Shown piece after piece: positions 44,601 through 56,649 of a stretch of DNA of 64,000 bases (the stretch's first letter is position 1; each line of letters opens with the position of its first letter). The stretch is from positions 4,092,001 through 4,156,000 of the forward strand of contig JBLDXI010000003.1 in assembly GCA_047495785.1 (NCBI GenBank), written 5' to 3'. Position numbers and translations under genes: made by a program. The notes under the pieces are model-generated. The model searched no databases and was not told the origin of the DNA. It was given only the letters and a program-made list of their open reading frames with translations. The stretch is from Lepidodermella squamata. Lineage: Eukaryota; Gastrotricha.

Positions 44601-47575
44601 ATCATCGCCGAAGTTCGCTCCGCCTCGATCGCACGGCCGTGTTCCATCAGTTTAGCGCACTCTTCGGACAATTTCTCCACCTGAAAGCGAAAAATGAAGC
44701 GAAAAATGTGAAAATTAACGCGTCAAGCTTCAAGGTGGGTTTGTAAGTAGCGATATAAGCATGGTAGCTGTGTTTGCCCGAGGAAATTAGGCATCGCAGT
44801 GGCAATCACATCACAACAAGCGGTTTTGATATTTGCTAAAAAGGGCACACGCCAGGCCTATTGACATTAAGATAGGGGTGTACGTGTGCGTTTCTGGTCC
44901 GGCTTCGAGTGATCATCATTTATTCTGCGGACTGACAACAATCATTGCACGGCGTCCGGGCCTGATGAACAAACAGACACCTGGTTCGTTTCGTGCGGTG
45001 CCAGGAAATTTGAAAACGACAATTACGCGGGTTTTTAGTGCTGTGGTAAAACGCTTCTTTGTCCGTCTTTATTTTACACATTTCGATAACAAAAACTTGA
45101 ATCAAACTACAAGTAACTAAGACCTAGTATCACTGGGATTTTCCGTTGAACACTCAGGCATTGAGTTCGACGAAGAACACGAAATACGACGATTAGTTAT
45201 AAGGAAAAAGTTCAGCTACAAAAATAGTGCGTTCAGAAAATAGTCTTACTTGCATCATCTGGCATTTTAAAAATATTTGAGGCGAAAAATTTTGAAAATT
45301 AAACAAGGCACATTATAGACAAGACAACGAAAAATAACACGAACTAAGGATTTTTTGATGTCATCGTGTCAACTTCACTATCACTTGCGCCCGTACAGCG
45401 CAATCAATTGCAACTGCTGTTGAGAGGTAATAAAAAAGTTACGTTTTTATGATCAATTCATCATTTTGTCAATCGTTTATGGCGAAATGACAGTGACCGT
45501 CGTAGGCTTACCTCCTTTCGCAGATTCTGCTCGCGTGCATTCGCGTCAGCCGCCATTTGCCGGCGTAACTCTTCAACAGCCTGCGAATGCTGCTCTGCAA
45601 GGCGAGCGCGGTCGTGAACCAGTTCAGCATCACGACTGGCCAGTGATTTCTGCAAGGAAAAATAATTAAAAAAATAGGCGAAATTTGAGCCTTTATACCA
45701 ATACCTATCAACCAAATAAGTTCAAGTGATTTTTTCTAAAATGAGAAGATAGTGCTTCTCGAAGAGTGAGAGAGAAATTCAAATCACAGATATGAAAACT
45801 TCCGCAAATTTAATACGTTAGAATATTTCAACTCAATTTCAACTCAATTTCATAATTTTATCTCAAATTATGAAGAATAATTACAGGGTGTCTCATAATT
45901 AACGCAACCGAAGGAAGTATAATGAAATGATTAATGTCAAAAACCGCAGGTGATTTTCGATCCGAGGTCTGACGGTGTTTTGAATGATCAACTATGAAAC
46001 TTACAAATGAATTGAATGGAAACAACCAAAAATCCGAAGGGATCTAATCCAAAAGGGTCAAATATCGAAAGGTAAAAAAATCGGGTTTCTTCGGGTTTTC
46101 GGCGGTAAATTCTCATTTCCTTAGGCGAATGAGAAAGGAAAGGATACAAAATGATTTAGTATCCTTAAAAGTACCAAAATTAGCTAAATGCTAATTACTT
46201 TATTCGATAATTTAATATCAATATCGGGGCTGTGATCGAAGGAAAATTGCAAACTTCGAGTCTTGAATAGATCTGAATGGGTGATCTTGGCGGACCAATT
46301 TTTCTACTACGGGTAGCTCTTAGGTATGGCCAACGCCACGTAAAATTGGGCTCTTATCGGGTCGTTCATTGCTGCGTAACAAAAATTGCAAAATTTACAT
46401 TTTTCCTTCTTTCACAACCATGTACAAGTATCTATTAGTTCGAAGATTAATTTTTCACTTGAGCTCTCTGCACTTGGGAACCTCAAGCAATGTAAGAATT
46501 TAGGAAATAATTAAACGTACGCAAAGTTGATCGATGCGCAAGGTAGCAGCTTCAAGATCAGCACTCAGCCGGTCGGCTCGGTACAAGGCCGTAGACGTCG
46601 CAGACTCGCATTCGGCGAGGCGCGTTGCCGCCGTCTCCTTGTCAGCTGACAAATCGCCAACCATCGCCGCTAATTCACCCTGCCGGCGTTCGGCCTCCGT
46701 CAATTGAATGCGTTGCCGCTGCACAACCGACTGCAGCTGCAACAGTGTCGACTCGAGCGACTCGCGATCTCGACGCCACTGTGCCGCTGCTTTTGATTCT
46801 TGCTCCAGCGCCTCTTGTAACAGACGTTTCTCAAAATTCGCCCCAGCCAGTTGAATTTTCAACGGCTTCAAATCTTCGACAGTTTCCAACAAACTATCAC
46901 GCTCAGTTTTCAACGTTGACAACTGCGTGATTAACACATCTTCCATCTGCTTAGCCGTATGATCGGTATTGATCAATAATTGCTGCCGAAGGGCTGCAAC
47001 CAGCTCCTCTGATTGGTGCAGCCGCTTCGATATCGAATGATTGTCATCTCGAAGTTGCGTGTTGTAAGCTTCAAGAACCGAAACACGCTGTTCAGCCATG
47101 CGAAGCCGGCGAACTGTAAAAATAACATCAGGGCGTAAAAAAATCCATCGACAATAGGCGAATGTCTTAGAATAATAGTAATTACTAATTCAACACATAC
47201 TTGTCGCCGATAGGATTTCGGCCGATAAGCCATCGAGTTTTATAGGCGGTCGGTCCGTTTTGCTACTGTTACCAGGCGGCGGTGTGATAAGGTAAGACGT
47301 CGGCTCGACCGGATCGTCCCTAGACAACGACGAGTGCGGTCGTTTACTATCTGAATTGTTCATGGCGCTGCTGTTACCAACCAGCGGCTGCTTCAAATCA
47401 TAGTCATCCCAGCGGAACCTATTTAGTACATAAAATAATGAGCGTAGTAATGGAAAAATAACAAGCGTAAAAGAAAGCTTGCAAGTTAGCTCGTAATCAG
47501 TGCGAAAATTGATTTTTTAAGGCACCTTGTAAGCTTTGACGTGACGTCGGACACCTCATTGACGACCCTCGACAT
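32643..47575 (-). CDS. PLP: Pericentrin-like centrosome/basal-body scaffold with PACT motif, 18 exons (2952 aa)
   Basis: Exons: 47575-47526, 47418-47201, 47113-46521, 45649-45512, 44680-44543, 43953-43834, 43783-43607, 43546-43378, 43319-42952, 42769-42005, 41288-41118, 39676-39566, 39512-39263, 39207-37751, 37546-37367, 37077-36757, 36332-33166 and 33108-32643. Lengths sum to 8859 nt with every phase consistent. Nearly the whole protein is heptad-rich coiled coil. Near residue 2700, YVRAEGHRKALVYQKRYLML followed by VIGDF matches the core of the PACT centrosome-targeting domain. FRAAAASIVFMHR joined to TRKLAKKWRK completes it, and only if the 57-nt intron 33109-33165 is removed. Introns after 44543 and 43607 start with GC (AG/GCAAGT). 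The short N-terminus before the coils contains FRWDDYDL. The gene could be a pericentrin or AKAP9-type ortholog; PACT cannot separate these. Confidence 0.85.
39677..41117 (-). other. Large intron of the pericentrin-like gene with GC-rich segments
   Basis: At 1441 bp this is the longest intron of the gene. It contains GC-rich, palindromic stretches near 40600-40620 (GGCGCGCGCGCC) and 40980-41000 that differ from the usual AT-rich introns. The exon following it begins with ATG immediately after its acceptor (41288), so an internal promoter for a shorter isoform is conceivable. I see no coding gene inside. Confidence 0.3.
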
Positions 47576-48314
47576 AGCTGGCGCCAAAGCAAACTCAGCT
47601 GCGTTATAGCACGAAGGCGGTAGTAGACAATCGTTTAATGAAGGCGACGGCGGTCGAACAGCGGCACATTATTAAAGCGATTTAGTTTTTTTTCGATTAA
47701 AACAATGTGTGGCCGCCTCCTACCACCAAAATGCGCATATCAATCGGCTGTGAACTAAACGCGCGTTTGTTCGACTACTGCTGCTGCTACTTAAATATGC
47801 AATCATAATTTGCTAGCATAACCGCACGCGCAGGTGAAAAAACCGCGTTGCCGAGCTCGAGCGCGACAAAAAAATCAATCAAACCGGATGAGCGAGTAGG
47901 AGGCCGCGAACAAATCGATATGCCAGGTGATTACAAAAACGGCGGATATAGCCCAAGGCAGAGACGATCGGGTGAGAATAAAGCTTAGTCGGCCTAAACA
48001 ACCCGGGGCAGTAGACAGTCTGCTTTTCGCAGCATGTGACATCTACTGAATGGCGCGCGCCAAGGCAATTTAGTAATAAATATGCACTTGAGGCTTGTTT
48101 GTTTATGTTAATGGCAAAGTCGAGTGTAAAAAAATCAGAGCGTACCTATCCGGGCTTTCACCGCGCTGGGGTGATGCGTCTTGTGACTGGTGTCGCGGCA
48201 GCACCGGAGTCGCAGCGGACGATGGGACGTCTACAGCCGAACGGGACCTCGTCAATTTGTGCGAGCCTGTTGTAAACAAGTGTACAGAAGTCAAGAGCAA
48301 AGTCAATACACCAA
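47576..48314. other. 5' flank of the pericentrin-like gene
   Basis: No gene is supported in these 739 bp. They should hold the promoter and 5' UTR of the pericentrin-like gene, and the 3' UTR of the small orphan gene whose stop is at 48315. I found no X-box here. Confidence 0.4.
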
Positions 48315-48956
48315 TTAATTACGCCTCGCGCTCGTCGCGGTTGAATCGTCGAAATAAACACGCCAGTCGTCGGCGTGAGAAATTTCAGAATAGCGGCTCA
48401 GGGCAAGACTGGTGCACAATTCCGGGTAGATGTTGCTCTCTTCAAGATAATTCTGCTCGAGTTCTTCGCCATTTTTTGTACTCGAGTGCGCGGCGCACTG
48501 ATATTCTTTCAAGTCGTCGTCACAGTCCGGGCTTTCTTCAAAAGTTAATTCCGACACATACCGGGCCAAGTGGTCAAAAACTAGCTGGGAATTAGCGATG
48601 ACCGAATTGCACGCCTCGCATTTCGAGTGGACCATTTCAGCCGTCAGAGTTTTGAAGTAGCTCCGTTGAATTTCCGCTAGGTGCAAAGAAGCCGTTTCGA
48701 TCGATTTTTCCGAGGGTGTGGACAGTAACTTGAACGTCGTCGCGATTTTCCCCGCCAGGTTCGGCAGTCGGCAGTACAAGTGGTCTCGAAGATGTAAAAA
48801 AGACTTCTCGCTGATTTGCCGCGAGTTTGACCCATTTACTTCGCACACCGCGACGGCTATGCATTTTTCTAGCCGCAAGCAGCAATTTATGTTTTCCGCA
48901 TCTAACGCTGACAAATCGTTGATGGCTTCGTTAATATTTATCAACGATTCATCCAT
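48315..48956 (-). CDS. Unrecognised intronless protein (213 aa)
   Basis: One open frame from MDESLININEAINDL to STATSARRN. I do not recognise a family. It looks helical and soluble, with several cysteines including CEACNSV near the middle (a possible CxxC), an acidic stretch (ESPDCDDDLKEY) and no signal peptide or membrane segment. It is upstream of and on the same strand as the pericentrin-like gene. I looked for a splice linking the two and found no good donor before the stop, so I treat it as separate. The long open frame and ordinary amino-acid composition favour a real gene, but no homology is available to me. Confidence 0.5.
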   Translation of the reverse strand: MDESLININEAINDLSALDAENINCCLRLEKCIAVAVCEVNGSNSRQISEKSFLHLRDHLYCRLPNLAGKIATTFKLLSTPSEKSIETASLHLAEIQRSYFKTLTAEMVHSKCEACNSVIANSQLVFDHLARYVSELTFEESPDCDDDLKEYQCAAHSSTKNGEELEQNYLEESNIYPELCTSLALSRYSEISHADDWRVYFDDSTATSARRN

Positions 48957-51187
48957 TTTAAGAAATCAAAACAAAGGTATACATCTAAAAGAAGAAATTT
49001 TAAATCGTGTGTATGATCACAGTGCAGTCATTCAATAAAACTGAAGTTTATAATTCCCGAGAAAGGCGCAATGTGATGAATTCAAAGGTGGTATCCGCTA
49101 ATCCGGATTAAGTGTGCGGCGCACGAGTCGCGCAAGCAATCACAATCACAATGAATTCAGGTTAGGCAATACATTGTTGCGCGCAACTTAAAGGCCCGTT
49201 GGGTTTTGCTCTAGCCTCGCCCAAGACGAAAGTCTTCCAATCAATTGTCAACATAGTATGATCGCCAAGTTTTTCAACGATAAGCTACAAAGTAACTTAA
49301 CGCCCGAATCTAAATCCATTACATAGCTAATTTCCGTTGCTCGAGATAGCGATCAAACGTTAAGGGTTTCACGAGAACCGCTCAAACACGATGGGTCCCT
49401 AAATTTAACTAGCTATACCCTGACATTAATTTTAGGCTGACTTTACTCTCGGGCAGTACGGTATACCCATTTCAAACTTTGAAAACTATAAAGTTGTAGA
49501 AACAAGGTCGTCATCAGGCGACGATCCATACCACAAAATATGTCTTTCATTGTGCAGCTGGAAAAAAATTACATGCTCGACGCTCGACATATGTAAAGTG
49601 TAAAGTAACCCCAAGGTCGCGGCAAATGAATTGCTATAAGCTATAAGAAACAAGCGAGATCAGCTAAAATGACTCAAGAATATAAAAGTCATCGGGTTTA
49701 GGTGATCCAAAATCCAAATAAAATTATATAAAATATTCTTGCAATAATAGACGACATTGAGGCAAAAGGCAATAAAACAATTAGTTTCTCGTTTCCTAAA
49801 AAAAGCTATAACAAGTAATGATTTCGAAGTTCATACGCAAGCAGTTGCCAAAAATGAGACTTGGAAGAATGCTGTTCACAATCGCCTCGCATGACAGCTC
49901 GAAGCATAAAGACTTACTTGAAGATTGAAGAATTAAATATTGAAGTTACTTCATTGAAATACCGGCAAGTGGCATCTTGCTAACAAGTCATTGGAGGGTC
50001 GAATTCCTCCATTAATTTGTTTTACGGTAAGGGACAAGGAAAGGGGTGGGTTGAAAGAATTCAGTAAATCAAAGCGAAGAGCGAAGTAACCAGACTTCCG
50101 GTTTCATGCGGACAAAGCATCGCGTGCCATCAAACAAGGAGCCATCAAGGCGATCTCAAGCCATGGCTCTTGAACTAAGCCGACTCTCATCGACATATAA
50201 TCAAAGAAAACGTTGAATGTTGCCGACTTTTGTGACAAACGTATAAAATAGATACATTTTCCTATGACATATTTGGTCCACGCGGACACCAGAGTCGCTG
50301 CAGGTACTCGGCTTTGTAGTAAGAGGTTGAGCTTGTCACCTTCCGTTTGAATGGGTCGGTCTGAATCCAAGCCGTATTGCGTAGTACCTAGATTGCCTTG
50401 ATAGCCGATTGCCTTGAGGTGTTGAGACTTGAGGCCCTGCCCCCGCGATGTCTGAGTCCGTGATTCCACCTTGGTTTCATGATTCAAATTTCGCGCGTTG
50501 TCTCAGCGGCTCTCACGTTTATTAATATGGCGTCTTGTAATTTTGCATCAATTAATTTTTTTGTTTTTAATTTATCAGCATGGGTTTGGAAATAATTTTT
50601 TGACCCTTTGAGGGGTCCCTTTGCAAACGAAGCGCGGGCCTTTGAAGGGTCTTCGAAATCTAAATATGTTCGTCCTTTACGACCAACCACCATCTAGGTG
50701 TCAGCTGATTCACTCTGAATGCAATCGCATCGTTGCCCTTTACGCTTACTGTTCTTTAGTTTTATATGAGATTTTTTTCAGATTGTTGCTATTTTTGTCC
50801 TGTACGTTTGCCTCTTGCGTTCCTCAGTACTTCACACTTTCCCTCAGTTTGTGAAAGCATCTATCAACTTAATGCACTTGAGAGAAATGCTTCATTCGAG
50901 CCTTAAATGCGCCCAAAGTGGAGCTGAAGTTTCCATTTTAGAATACCTGAATGGAAATGATAAACTTTCCTGCTTACTATGTTACTGGTTGCTAGTCTCT
51001 TGTTGCTGTGAGTGCACTTTCACCACTAAACAGAACACATAAATGTACAATATTATAGGTGTTTTATGCGGTTTTAAAGACTAATGACTCATTTCTGACT
51101 TGGATAGTCTATAAACGTTGTTTGAAGGATTGAGGGTGGGAAGTTTTACGATATATCTTCCTTCTGTTTTAGCCATTTTGATATAAT
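48957..51187. other. Intergenic region upstream of the BICRA-like gene
   Basis: These 2.2 kb hold no supported gene. Minus-strand frames at 50484-50693 (a lysine-rich 69-codon frame) and 50104-50487 are adjacent and could be remnants of one gene or mobile element, but I cannot join them convincingly. The frame at 50484-50693 directly follows an AG (ACACCTAG/ATG). A tRNA-like fold at about 49926-50016 was examined and rejected. Confidence 0.4.
51171..51172 (+). promoter_or_regulatory. 3' splice-acceptor-like site before the BICRA-like gene
   Basis: A pyrimidine-rich CTTCCTTCTGTTTTAG ends at 51172, 15 nt before the ATG at 51188. No matching 5' exon or donor is evident nearby. It is the first of four such sites in the plus-strand cluster. 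Confidence 0.45.
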
Positions 51188-53026
51188 ATGATACGGCGAG
51201 ATTTATCTTTTCCCGGAAAATCAGACCAAGCTGGCAATCAGTCATCCGTTCCATCTTCATCGACGCCAATCACTATTTTGAGACCTGTTACCGTGCTTCC
51301 AAGCGGAACAGGAACTTCCAATAATAATGGATCTCCAGTCGTCTTTTTACTAGCTTCGCCAAATAACATTCGCGTGAGCAATCCAAATACTCCTAACAGC
51401 AATGGTGCTCCGCAAAATGGTCCCCGAGTGTTGCTGTTACATATGCCTCAGAAGAGCGGGCAACCTGGCGGTGTCGCGCCAAGCTCTGCTCCTCAGCCTA
51501 CTAAAATTGTCACGGTCTGTTATTTGTAATCAAAGAATCTTCATTTGGTGACATTTCTTTTACGTAGATCTCCCCCGCTGGCCCAAACAACCTTCCCATG
51601 AAACGGCCTATGGTTGTTCATCAAGCTTCGACTCCAAGCGGACCGATTTCTGTTAATTTAGCCCGACATGACGATTCGGGTCCACCGGTGAAGAGATTTT
51701 CTCTCACCAGTTCGTTGGGCTCACTTGTGCGGCCGATGGCTGTTCAATCGATGTCGATGACATCATCTACATCGCATCAAGTCAGATTCTCTTTTATCGT
51801 TAGCATTATGCTGTGATATAAGAATTTATTATTGTTTTCAGGCGCAATATGCTGCTAGCCCAAATGTACCCTCCATAAAACTTATACCTGCTGGATCAGC
51901 GGCTGCTACTCCTGTAAATGCCAAACCTGCTAATCTTATTAGGCTCGAGCAAGCTCGATCAGCTGTACGAGCTGCCGCAGAATCTCAAATGTCGCCAGCC
52001 CAAGCCACAACTTCTCGACCATCACCAGCTTTACAGCAGCAACAACATCATCATCACCAGCAGCAGCCTTCTCATCCCTCCACACCCTCCTCTGTACATT
52101 CTACTCCTGCTTCGAAAAAAGTCCCGGAAGGTATGCTAATAGCTTCAATTTTTCTGGCGTAAATTAACTGGTTTTTTTCAACCAGTGAAAATGCCTTCTG
52201 CCATCGAGCAAGGCATGAACAGGTGCATAACTCACGACCGAGGCGTCGTTTCATCTCAAAGAGTACCTGGCGTTCGAATCCCGACGTGGTCGAAAATGTC
52301 CGAAGCTGTTTTAGCGCTTATTCCATTTCATGTTTACAACACCGCCGAGCCTCCTCTTGTTGATCTTCTCGAGCACGATTTGTCTTATGCGGCGAGGTGC
52401 CAGAGGCTTTTATCGCGGAAGGATAGATTACATAAACGCATTTCAAGGGTAACGTGCGAAAAACAATCATAGTATCTGAGTCTACATTTCTTGTTATTTT
52501 CTAGATAATTTATGACGATGCTTCATCCAGAGACAAACTAGAAAGCTTGCTCATCGATAGATTATTTGTTGAGAGCTTGCAGCAACCAGACGAGGATCCT
52601 CTCGAGGAGGAGGAACCGCAAGAAGAGGAGGATACCAGTTATGAAGTTACTGCTGATGTTGCTCAAAGCATCGATGAACCACCTCAAGTGACCTCTATAT
52701 ACGCCCCGAAAGAAACTCCAAGGCTCGTTATAAAATTAGGCTCTCGAACGGTCACGACAGCGGATACAAATCGGCATGCCGATTACTCTCATTCGGATTA
52801 TAGCAATAGTTATAAAGACGAAGAAGTCGACGACTTGCCACTGCCAGGAACTTCGTCGAAATCATTACGGGACGATTCTTCACCATTGTTTTGGAACTCG
52901 AATTCCGTTAATAACGACACGGCCTCACCTTCGATCTTTCTTCCGCAACACATGATGGCGGATGAAAGTGCTGCGGGCGGAGACAATCTTAGCGAGGCCG
53001 ATTTGGCTGTTCAAAGTATTTTGTAA
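51188..53026 (+). CDS. BICRA: BICRA/GLTSCR1-like subunit of non-canonical SWI/SNF (537 aa)
   Basis: Five exons: 51188-51514, 51568-51780, 51842-52130, 52186-52448 and 52505-53026, with phases consistent throughout. The first 270 residues are low complexity, rich in Ser, Pro, Gln and Asn, with a His/Gln run. The conserved region at about residues 305-385 matches the GLTSCR1 domain in layout. It has an amphipathic SKMSEAVLALIPFHVYN (the family has LLPYHVYQ), then a helix with QRLLSRKDRLHKRISR, then LLIDRLFVES (the family has MIDRMFIQEE). An acidic stretch follows. BICRA proteins define the ncBAF chromatin-remodelling complex in the nucleus. The first donor (ACG/GTCTGT) is weak, so the exon 1 border is the least certain. 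Assignment rests on the pattern of this one domain. Confidence 0.72.
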
Positions 53027-53456
53027 TGAAATAGCGTTAATTTTTGTTTTTGTTCAATTTACCTTCTAAATTCGCTGCTATGCGTGCTCTGTTTAGGAAT
53101 GTTTTTGCATATACACATTGCGATGAAGACAGCATTTGTGACTCGGTCTTTCACTACGATAGTTTAGCATTTTTGAAAAGATTGCATATGAAAATAATTT
53201 GAACATATGTTTGAAATGGCAACTGTAAATGATGGACTAACAGCCTTATATTTATATATAAATTTTCGATGAAGAGGCGTTTGATGGCTTGCTTACTGTT
53301 TGTTTCTGCCGACGGTTTTCCGATGATGCAACCCATCTGCATTGCAATTTTTTTTGCTATCACACGCGATTGTCCAAGTCGGTTCTTACATGTCTTCAAC
53401 AACTATGGTTATATAGTATCTATATATTCGAGATATTTGAGGTAAAATTGACTGAA

Positions 53457-53522
53457 AATAAAGGATAAACAAATTTTACAAGTAATAAATTGATATTATT
53501 TGTATTTCAACTAATTATTTAG
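53457..53522 (+). promoter_or_regulatory. Poly(A) signals of the BICRA-like gene followed closely by an acceptor-like site for ARFRP1
   Basis: AATAAA occurs at 53457-53462 and 53484-53489, ending the BICRA-like 3' UTR. Only about 30 nt on, CTAATTATTTAG ends at 53522, 22 nt before the ARFRP1 ATG. The CTAAT resembles a branch point. The remaining intergenic sequence (53027-53456) shows nothing else. Confidence 0.45.
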
Positions 53523-53544
53523 CCTTGAATATTTTATTTATGAG

Positions 53545-54314
53545 ATGTACACGCTGCTATCTGGATTATGGCAGTACATGTTCGAGAAAGATTCTTACAC
53601 GATTTTGATTCTCGGGCTGGACAATGCTGGAAAAACCGTATTTTCTCGAACGTTTTTTTTGGTCTGAGTGTTTAATTAACGAAATTTTCAGACTTTTCTC
53701 GAACATTCGCAAGCGAAAGTGAAACAAGGCGCTAATGCTGTGATCAATCTGAACCGTATCACTTCGACAGTGGGCTTGAACGTTGGATCTGTCGATCTTC
53801 TCGGTGTTATGCTCAATTTCTGCGATCTTGGTGGTCAAGAGGAGCTGCAATTATTATGGGACAAATACTATTCAGAAAGTCATGGTATAATCTACGTAGT
53901 CGATTGTGCTGACAAGCAACGGATCTCTGAATCTAAAATAGCCTTTGGTATAAGTTGATCATTCGCATTTTCAGACAGAGTTTTCACATCCGAATTGTAG
54001 ATAAAATGATAAGCAGTTCTTTAGTGACTGGTTTACCGCTTTTGATTGTTGCCAACAAACAAGATGTCGAAGGCTGCTTAACCGTGAACGATATTCGCGA
54101 TGAATTTCATATGTTTGGTAGCAAAATCGGCGAACGAGATTGTCACATTATGCCTGCCTCGGCTCTTCGCGGGTAATGCAGTGAGCTAATTATAAATCAT
54201 TTTTTATTCATAATATTTTCCAGAGATAATTTGGTTGAAGGCTTAAAATGGATGGCTGAGAGGGTAAAGCGAAATGCTATTTGGCGTCAACCTAACAGAC
54301 CTGGGTCAAATTGA
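53545..54314 (+). CDS. ARFRP1: ADP-ribosylation factor-related protein 1, Golgi small GTPase (203 aa)
   Basis: Four exons: 53545-53637, 53692-53947, 54001-54172 and 54224-54314. The N-terminus MYTLLSGLWQYMF is the hallmark of ARFRP1 and lacks the Gly2 used for myristoylation in ARFs. GTPase motifs are present: GLDNAGKT (P-loop, split by intron 1), TVGLN (switch I threonine), DLGGQ (switch II), NKQD and SAL (base recognition). ARFRP1 works at the trans-Golgi, upstream of ARL1 and golgin recruitment. Two acceptors are possible for exon 3. The one used here (54001) keeps AFDKMISSS in line with the family, whereas the earlier one gives an immediate stop. Confidence 0.94.
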
Positions 54315-54522
54315 GAATCTTAGAAAAATTAACACATCCAAGCTATTGTATTCAACTGGTGGCTGTTATTTTTTACTTTTGTGACTAAAATTGATTGGGG
54401 CTTGAATTTTTCTTATTTTTTAGACTGTTATAACTTATCGGTTGTAATGGTTTTCTTTTCCACAGTCCTTCGGGTTTGTGATTTGATTTTCAAATTTTTC
54501 GAGTGATTATATCGATTTTTTC

Positions 54523-54524
54523 AG
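54523..54524 (+). promoter_or_regulatory. 3' splice-acceptor-like site before DBT
   Basis: ATCGATTTTTTCAG ends at 54524, 132 nt before the first ATG of DBT. From 54525 the DBT frame is open without a stop. Either an upstream coding exon is spliced here, or a leader is trans-spliced. The 210 bp between the ARFRP1 stop and this site are too short for a normal promoter plus a visible first exon, and I see no ATG with a donor. Confidence 0.5.
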
Positions 54525-54656
54525 TCCATAACGTCAAATGGGCGAAATTCTTGTAGAAACTTTGTTGTGCGAAGCGCCCGCCGTAATATCTCAGCTTCCA
54601 AAGTATGCTCACAGTTGCCGTCGAGCACTGCCAGTCTTCCTACTGCCGCAAAGCGG

Positions 54657-56456
54657 ATGAATGATAGATATACCCGATCTTTTGTTGTGCAAGGTCTTCG
54701 GGGGCTGTCCTCTGAAGCCACCGGAACCGTCCAGTTCAACCTATCTGATATCGGCGAAGGTATTCGTGAAGTTGAAATCAAAGAGTGGTTCGTCAAAGTC
54801 GGACAACGCGTCGCTCAGTTCGACTCGATTTGCGAGGTTCAAAGCGATAAGGCGGCCGTCACGATCACCAGTCGCTATGACGGTGTTATTAAGAAGCTGT
54901 ACTACGAAGCCGGCGATAAAGCATTCGTAGGAAAACCTCTTGTTGACATCGAACTTGCCGCCGGTTCAGGTATAATTTCCGTAATTTTTTAATTTAGCTC
55001 CAAATTTTGAGTGAATTGAGTCTATTTCATCTAGTGGTCATAATAGTTGGGGAAATAATGCATTTTTTTCGTGGATTTTTATCGTTTATTGAAAGCAGGA
55101 CTTCAGTTTTATTCGATCAAATCCAATAGTGACCTCATTTTCCTATTTAAAATTTGGATTCTGGATTTGAAATATTTTGATCGAGGTCTAGTTGAGTTTC
55201 ATATCGGGAATGGCACCTCAAAATGAAAATCAGTTTCTCAAAATAAAATTAGGAAAAATGTTGGAATTGTTTAAAATTGTTTTACCTTTGAAATTCAGCA
55301 ACTTTGTGATGAGATGTGTTTTTCATTTTAATCAGAGCATCCTGAAAGCGCCCCGGTGGAACATATTTCTCAAGGTGACTCGAAAGCAGTCGCGCAACCA
55401 CCTGCCGCTCAAAAAAGCGACGCAAAACAGCCAGCAGTTGCTCAGTCTGGCGGCGAAGACCACGGCAATGTCCTGGCGACCCCTGCCGTTCGTCGCCTCG
55501 CTCGCGAGAAAAACGTCAACCTCAGCCTGGTGAAGGGCACCGGTCGGGAGGGTCGCATTCTTAAGGAGGACATTTTAACCTTCATAAGCGGTGCCCAGCC
55601 CTCTGCACCGGCGCAACGTGCAGTTGGCCCACCCGCTGCCGGCCAGACTTCAATGCCTCAAGCCGACCCGACTATCATCCACACAAAACCTGTGGCTGTT
55701 GTACCGGGTGACCGAACTGAGCCACTGAAGGGTATTCAGAAGGCCATGTTCCGCGTGATGACCAATTCACTCGCGATTCCTCATTTCGGCTATCGCGACG
55801 AGTGCGACGTTTCCGACCTGGTCGCCATGCGCAAGAAGCTGGCAGCTCACGCGCATAATAAATCGGAGAAAAACCGCGCGAAAGTTACTTTCATGCCGTT
55901 TTTCATTAAGGCGGCTTCTCTAGCCCTGCATAAATTCCCGATTCTAAATGCCGCTCTCGATACTTCCGGACCGGAGCCGAAAATCATTTACCGATCTTCC
56001 CACAATTTTGGTGTTGCTATGGATACGCCCGATGGTCTCTTAGTCCCGGTTATTAAGAACGTGGAGACACTTAGCGTGTTCGAACTTGCCGCCGAGTTGA
56101 ATCGACTTCAATTAGCCGGCGCTGTAGGCAAACTGACCCCGGCTGATTTGACCGGCGCAACGTTCACCCTATCAAATATTGGAGCGATCGGCGGGACCTA
56201 TGCCAGCCCAGTTTTGACCCCGCCTCAGGTGTGCATCGGCGCGATTGGTAAGATTCAACGCGTGCCGAGGGTTGTGACGGTCCAAGACCCGAACGACTCG
56301 TCTCGCGAGATTGAAACCATTAAACCGGCGAGTATCATTTGCCTGTCGTGGTCGGCTGATCACCGAATTATCGACGGTGCCTCTGTCGCCCGCTTTTCGA
56401 ACGCGTTCAAGGCCTACATCGAGCAGCCGGCCTTCATGATGCTCGACATGAAATGA
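54657..56456 (+). CDS. DBT: Lipoamide acyltransferase (E2) of branched-chain 2-oxoacid dehydrogenase, mitochondrial (477 aa)
   Basis: Two exons: 54657-54969 and 55336-56456. The E2 core transfers branched-chain acyl groups to CoA in the breakdown of Leu, Ile and Val in the mitochondrial matrix. From the ATG, a basic presequence ([19 protein letters not shown]) precedes the lipoyl domain, with lipoyl-lysine in QSDKAAVTI (Lys65). The E1/E3-binding domain covers about residues 149-185 ([11 protein letters not shown]). The catalytic domain covers about 245-477, with the active-site histidine in [11 protein letters not shown] (about residue 446). [10 protein letters not shown]-type and GTFTLSNIG motifs mark it as the branched-chain form, not the pyruvate or oxoglutarate E2. 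The frame is open 5' of this ATG to the acceptor at 54524, so a longer N-terminus is possible. Confidence 0.95.
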
Positions 56457-56649
56457 GACTGAAAAGTTGAATTCTCAGAATTGGAAAACTATATTAATGT
56501 TTATAGAGCTGCCTGTCGGACTACGATACCGTGTGATATGAGGATCTGGTTTGTGCTAAAAAAAAGAAATCTGGTATAGTCTCCCCGAAAGCAATTGTTT
56601 TGTTTCTCGTAACCATTGAATATCGTAATATAAAAACTATTTGAGGAAG

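Noticed and set aside
48315-48956. Treating the 213-residue frame as exon 1 of the pericentrin-like gene
   Set aside because: There is no good donor before its stop, and an ATG exon at 47575-47526 splices in phase to 47418.
49926-50016. tRNA-like fold (an AT acceptor-like stem, a GCAAG/CTTGC stem and a T-arm-like GGAGG/CCTCC stem)
   Set aside because: The anticodon loop would be 6 nt and the T-loop 8 nt, and the acceptor stem has a mismatch; not a standard tRNA.
50104-50693. Two adjacent minus-strand frames as one gene
   Set aside because: No donor and acceptor pair joins them in frame, and I recognise no family.
54567-54659. Starting DBT at the upstream GTG
   Set aside because: GTG is not a normal nuclear start; the frame is open there but the first ATG is at 54657, and the extra part more likely reflects an upstream exon or 5' UTR.
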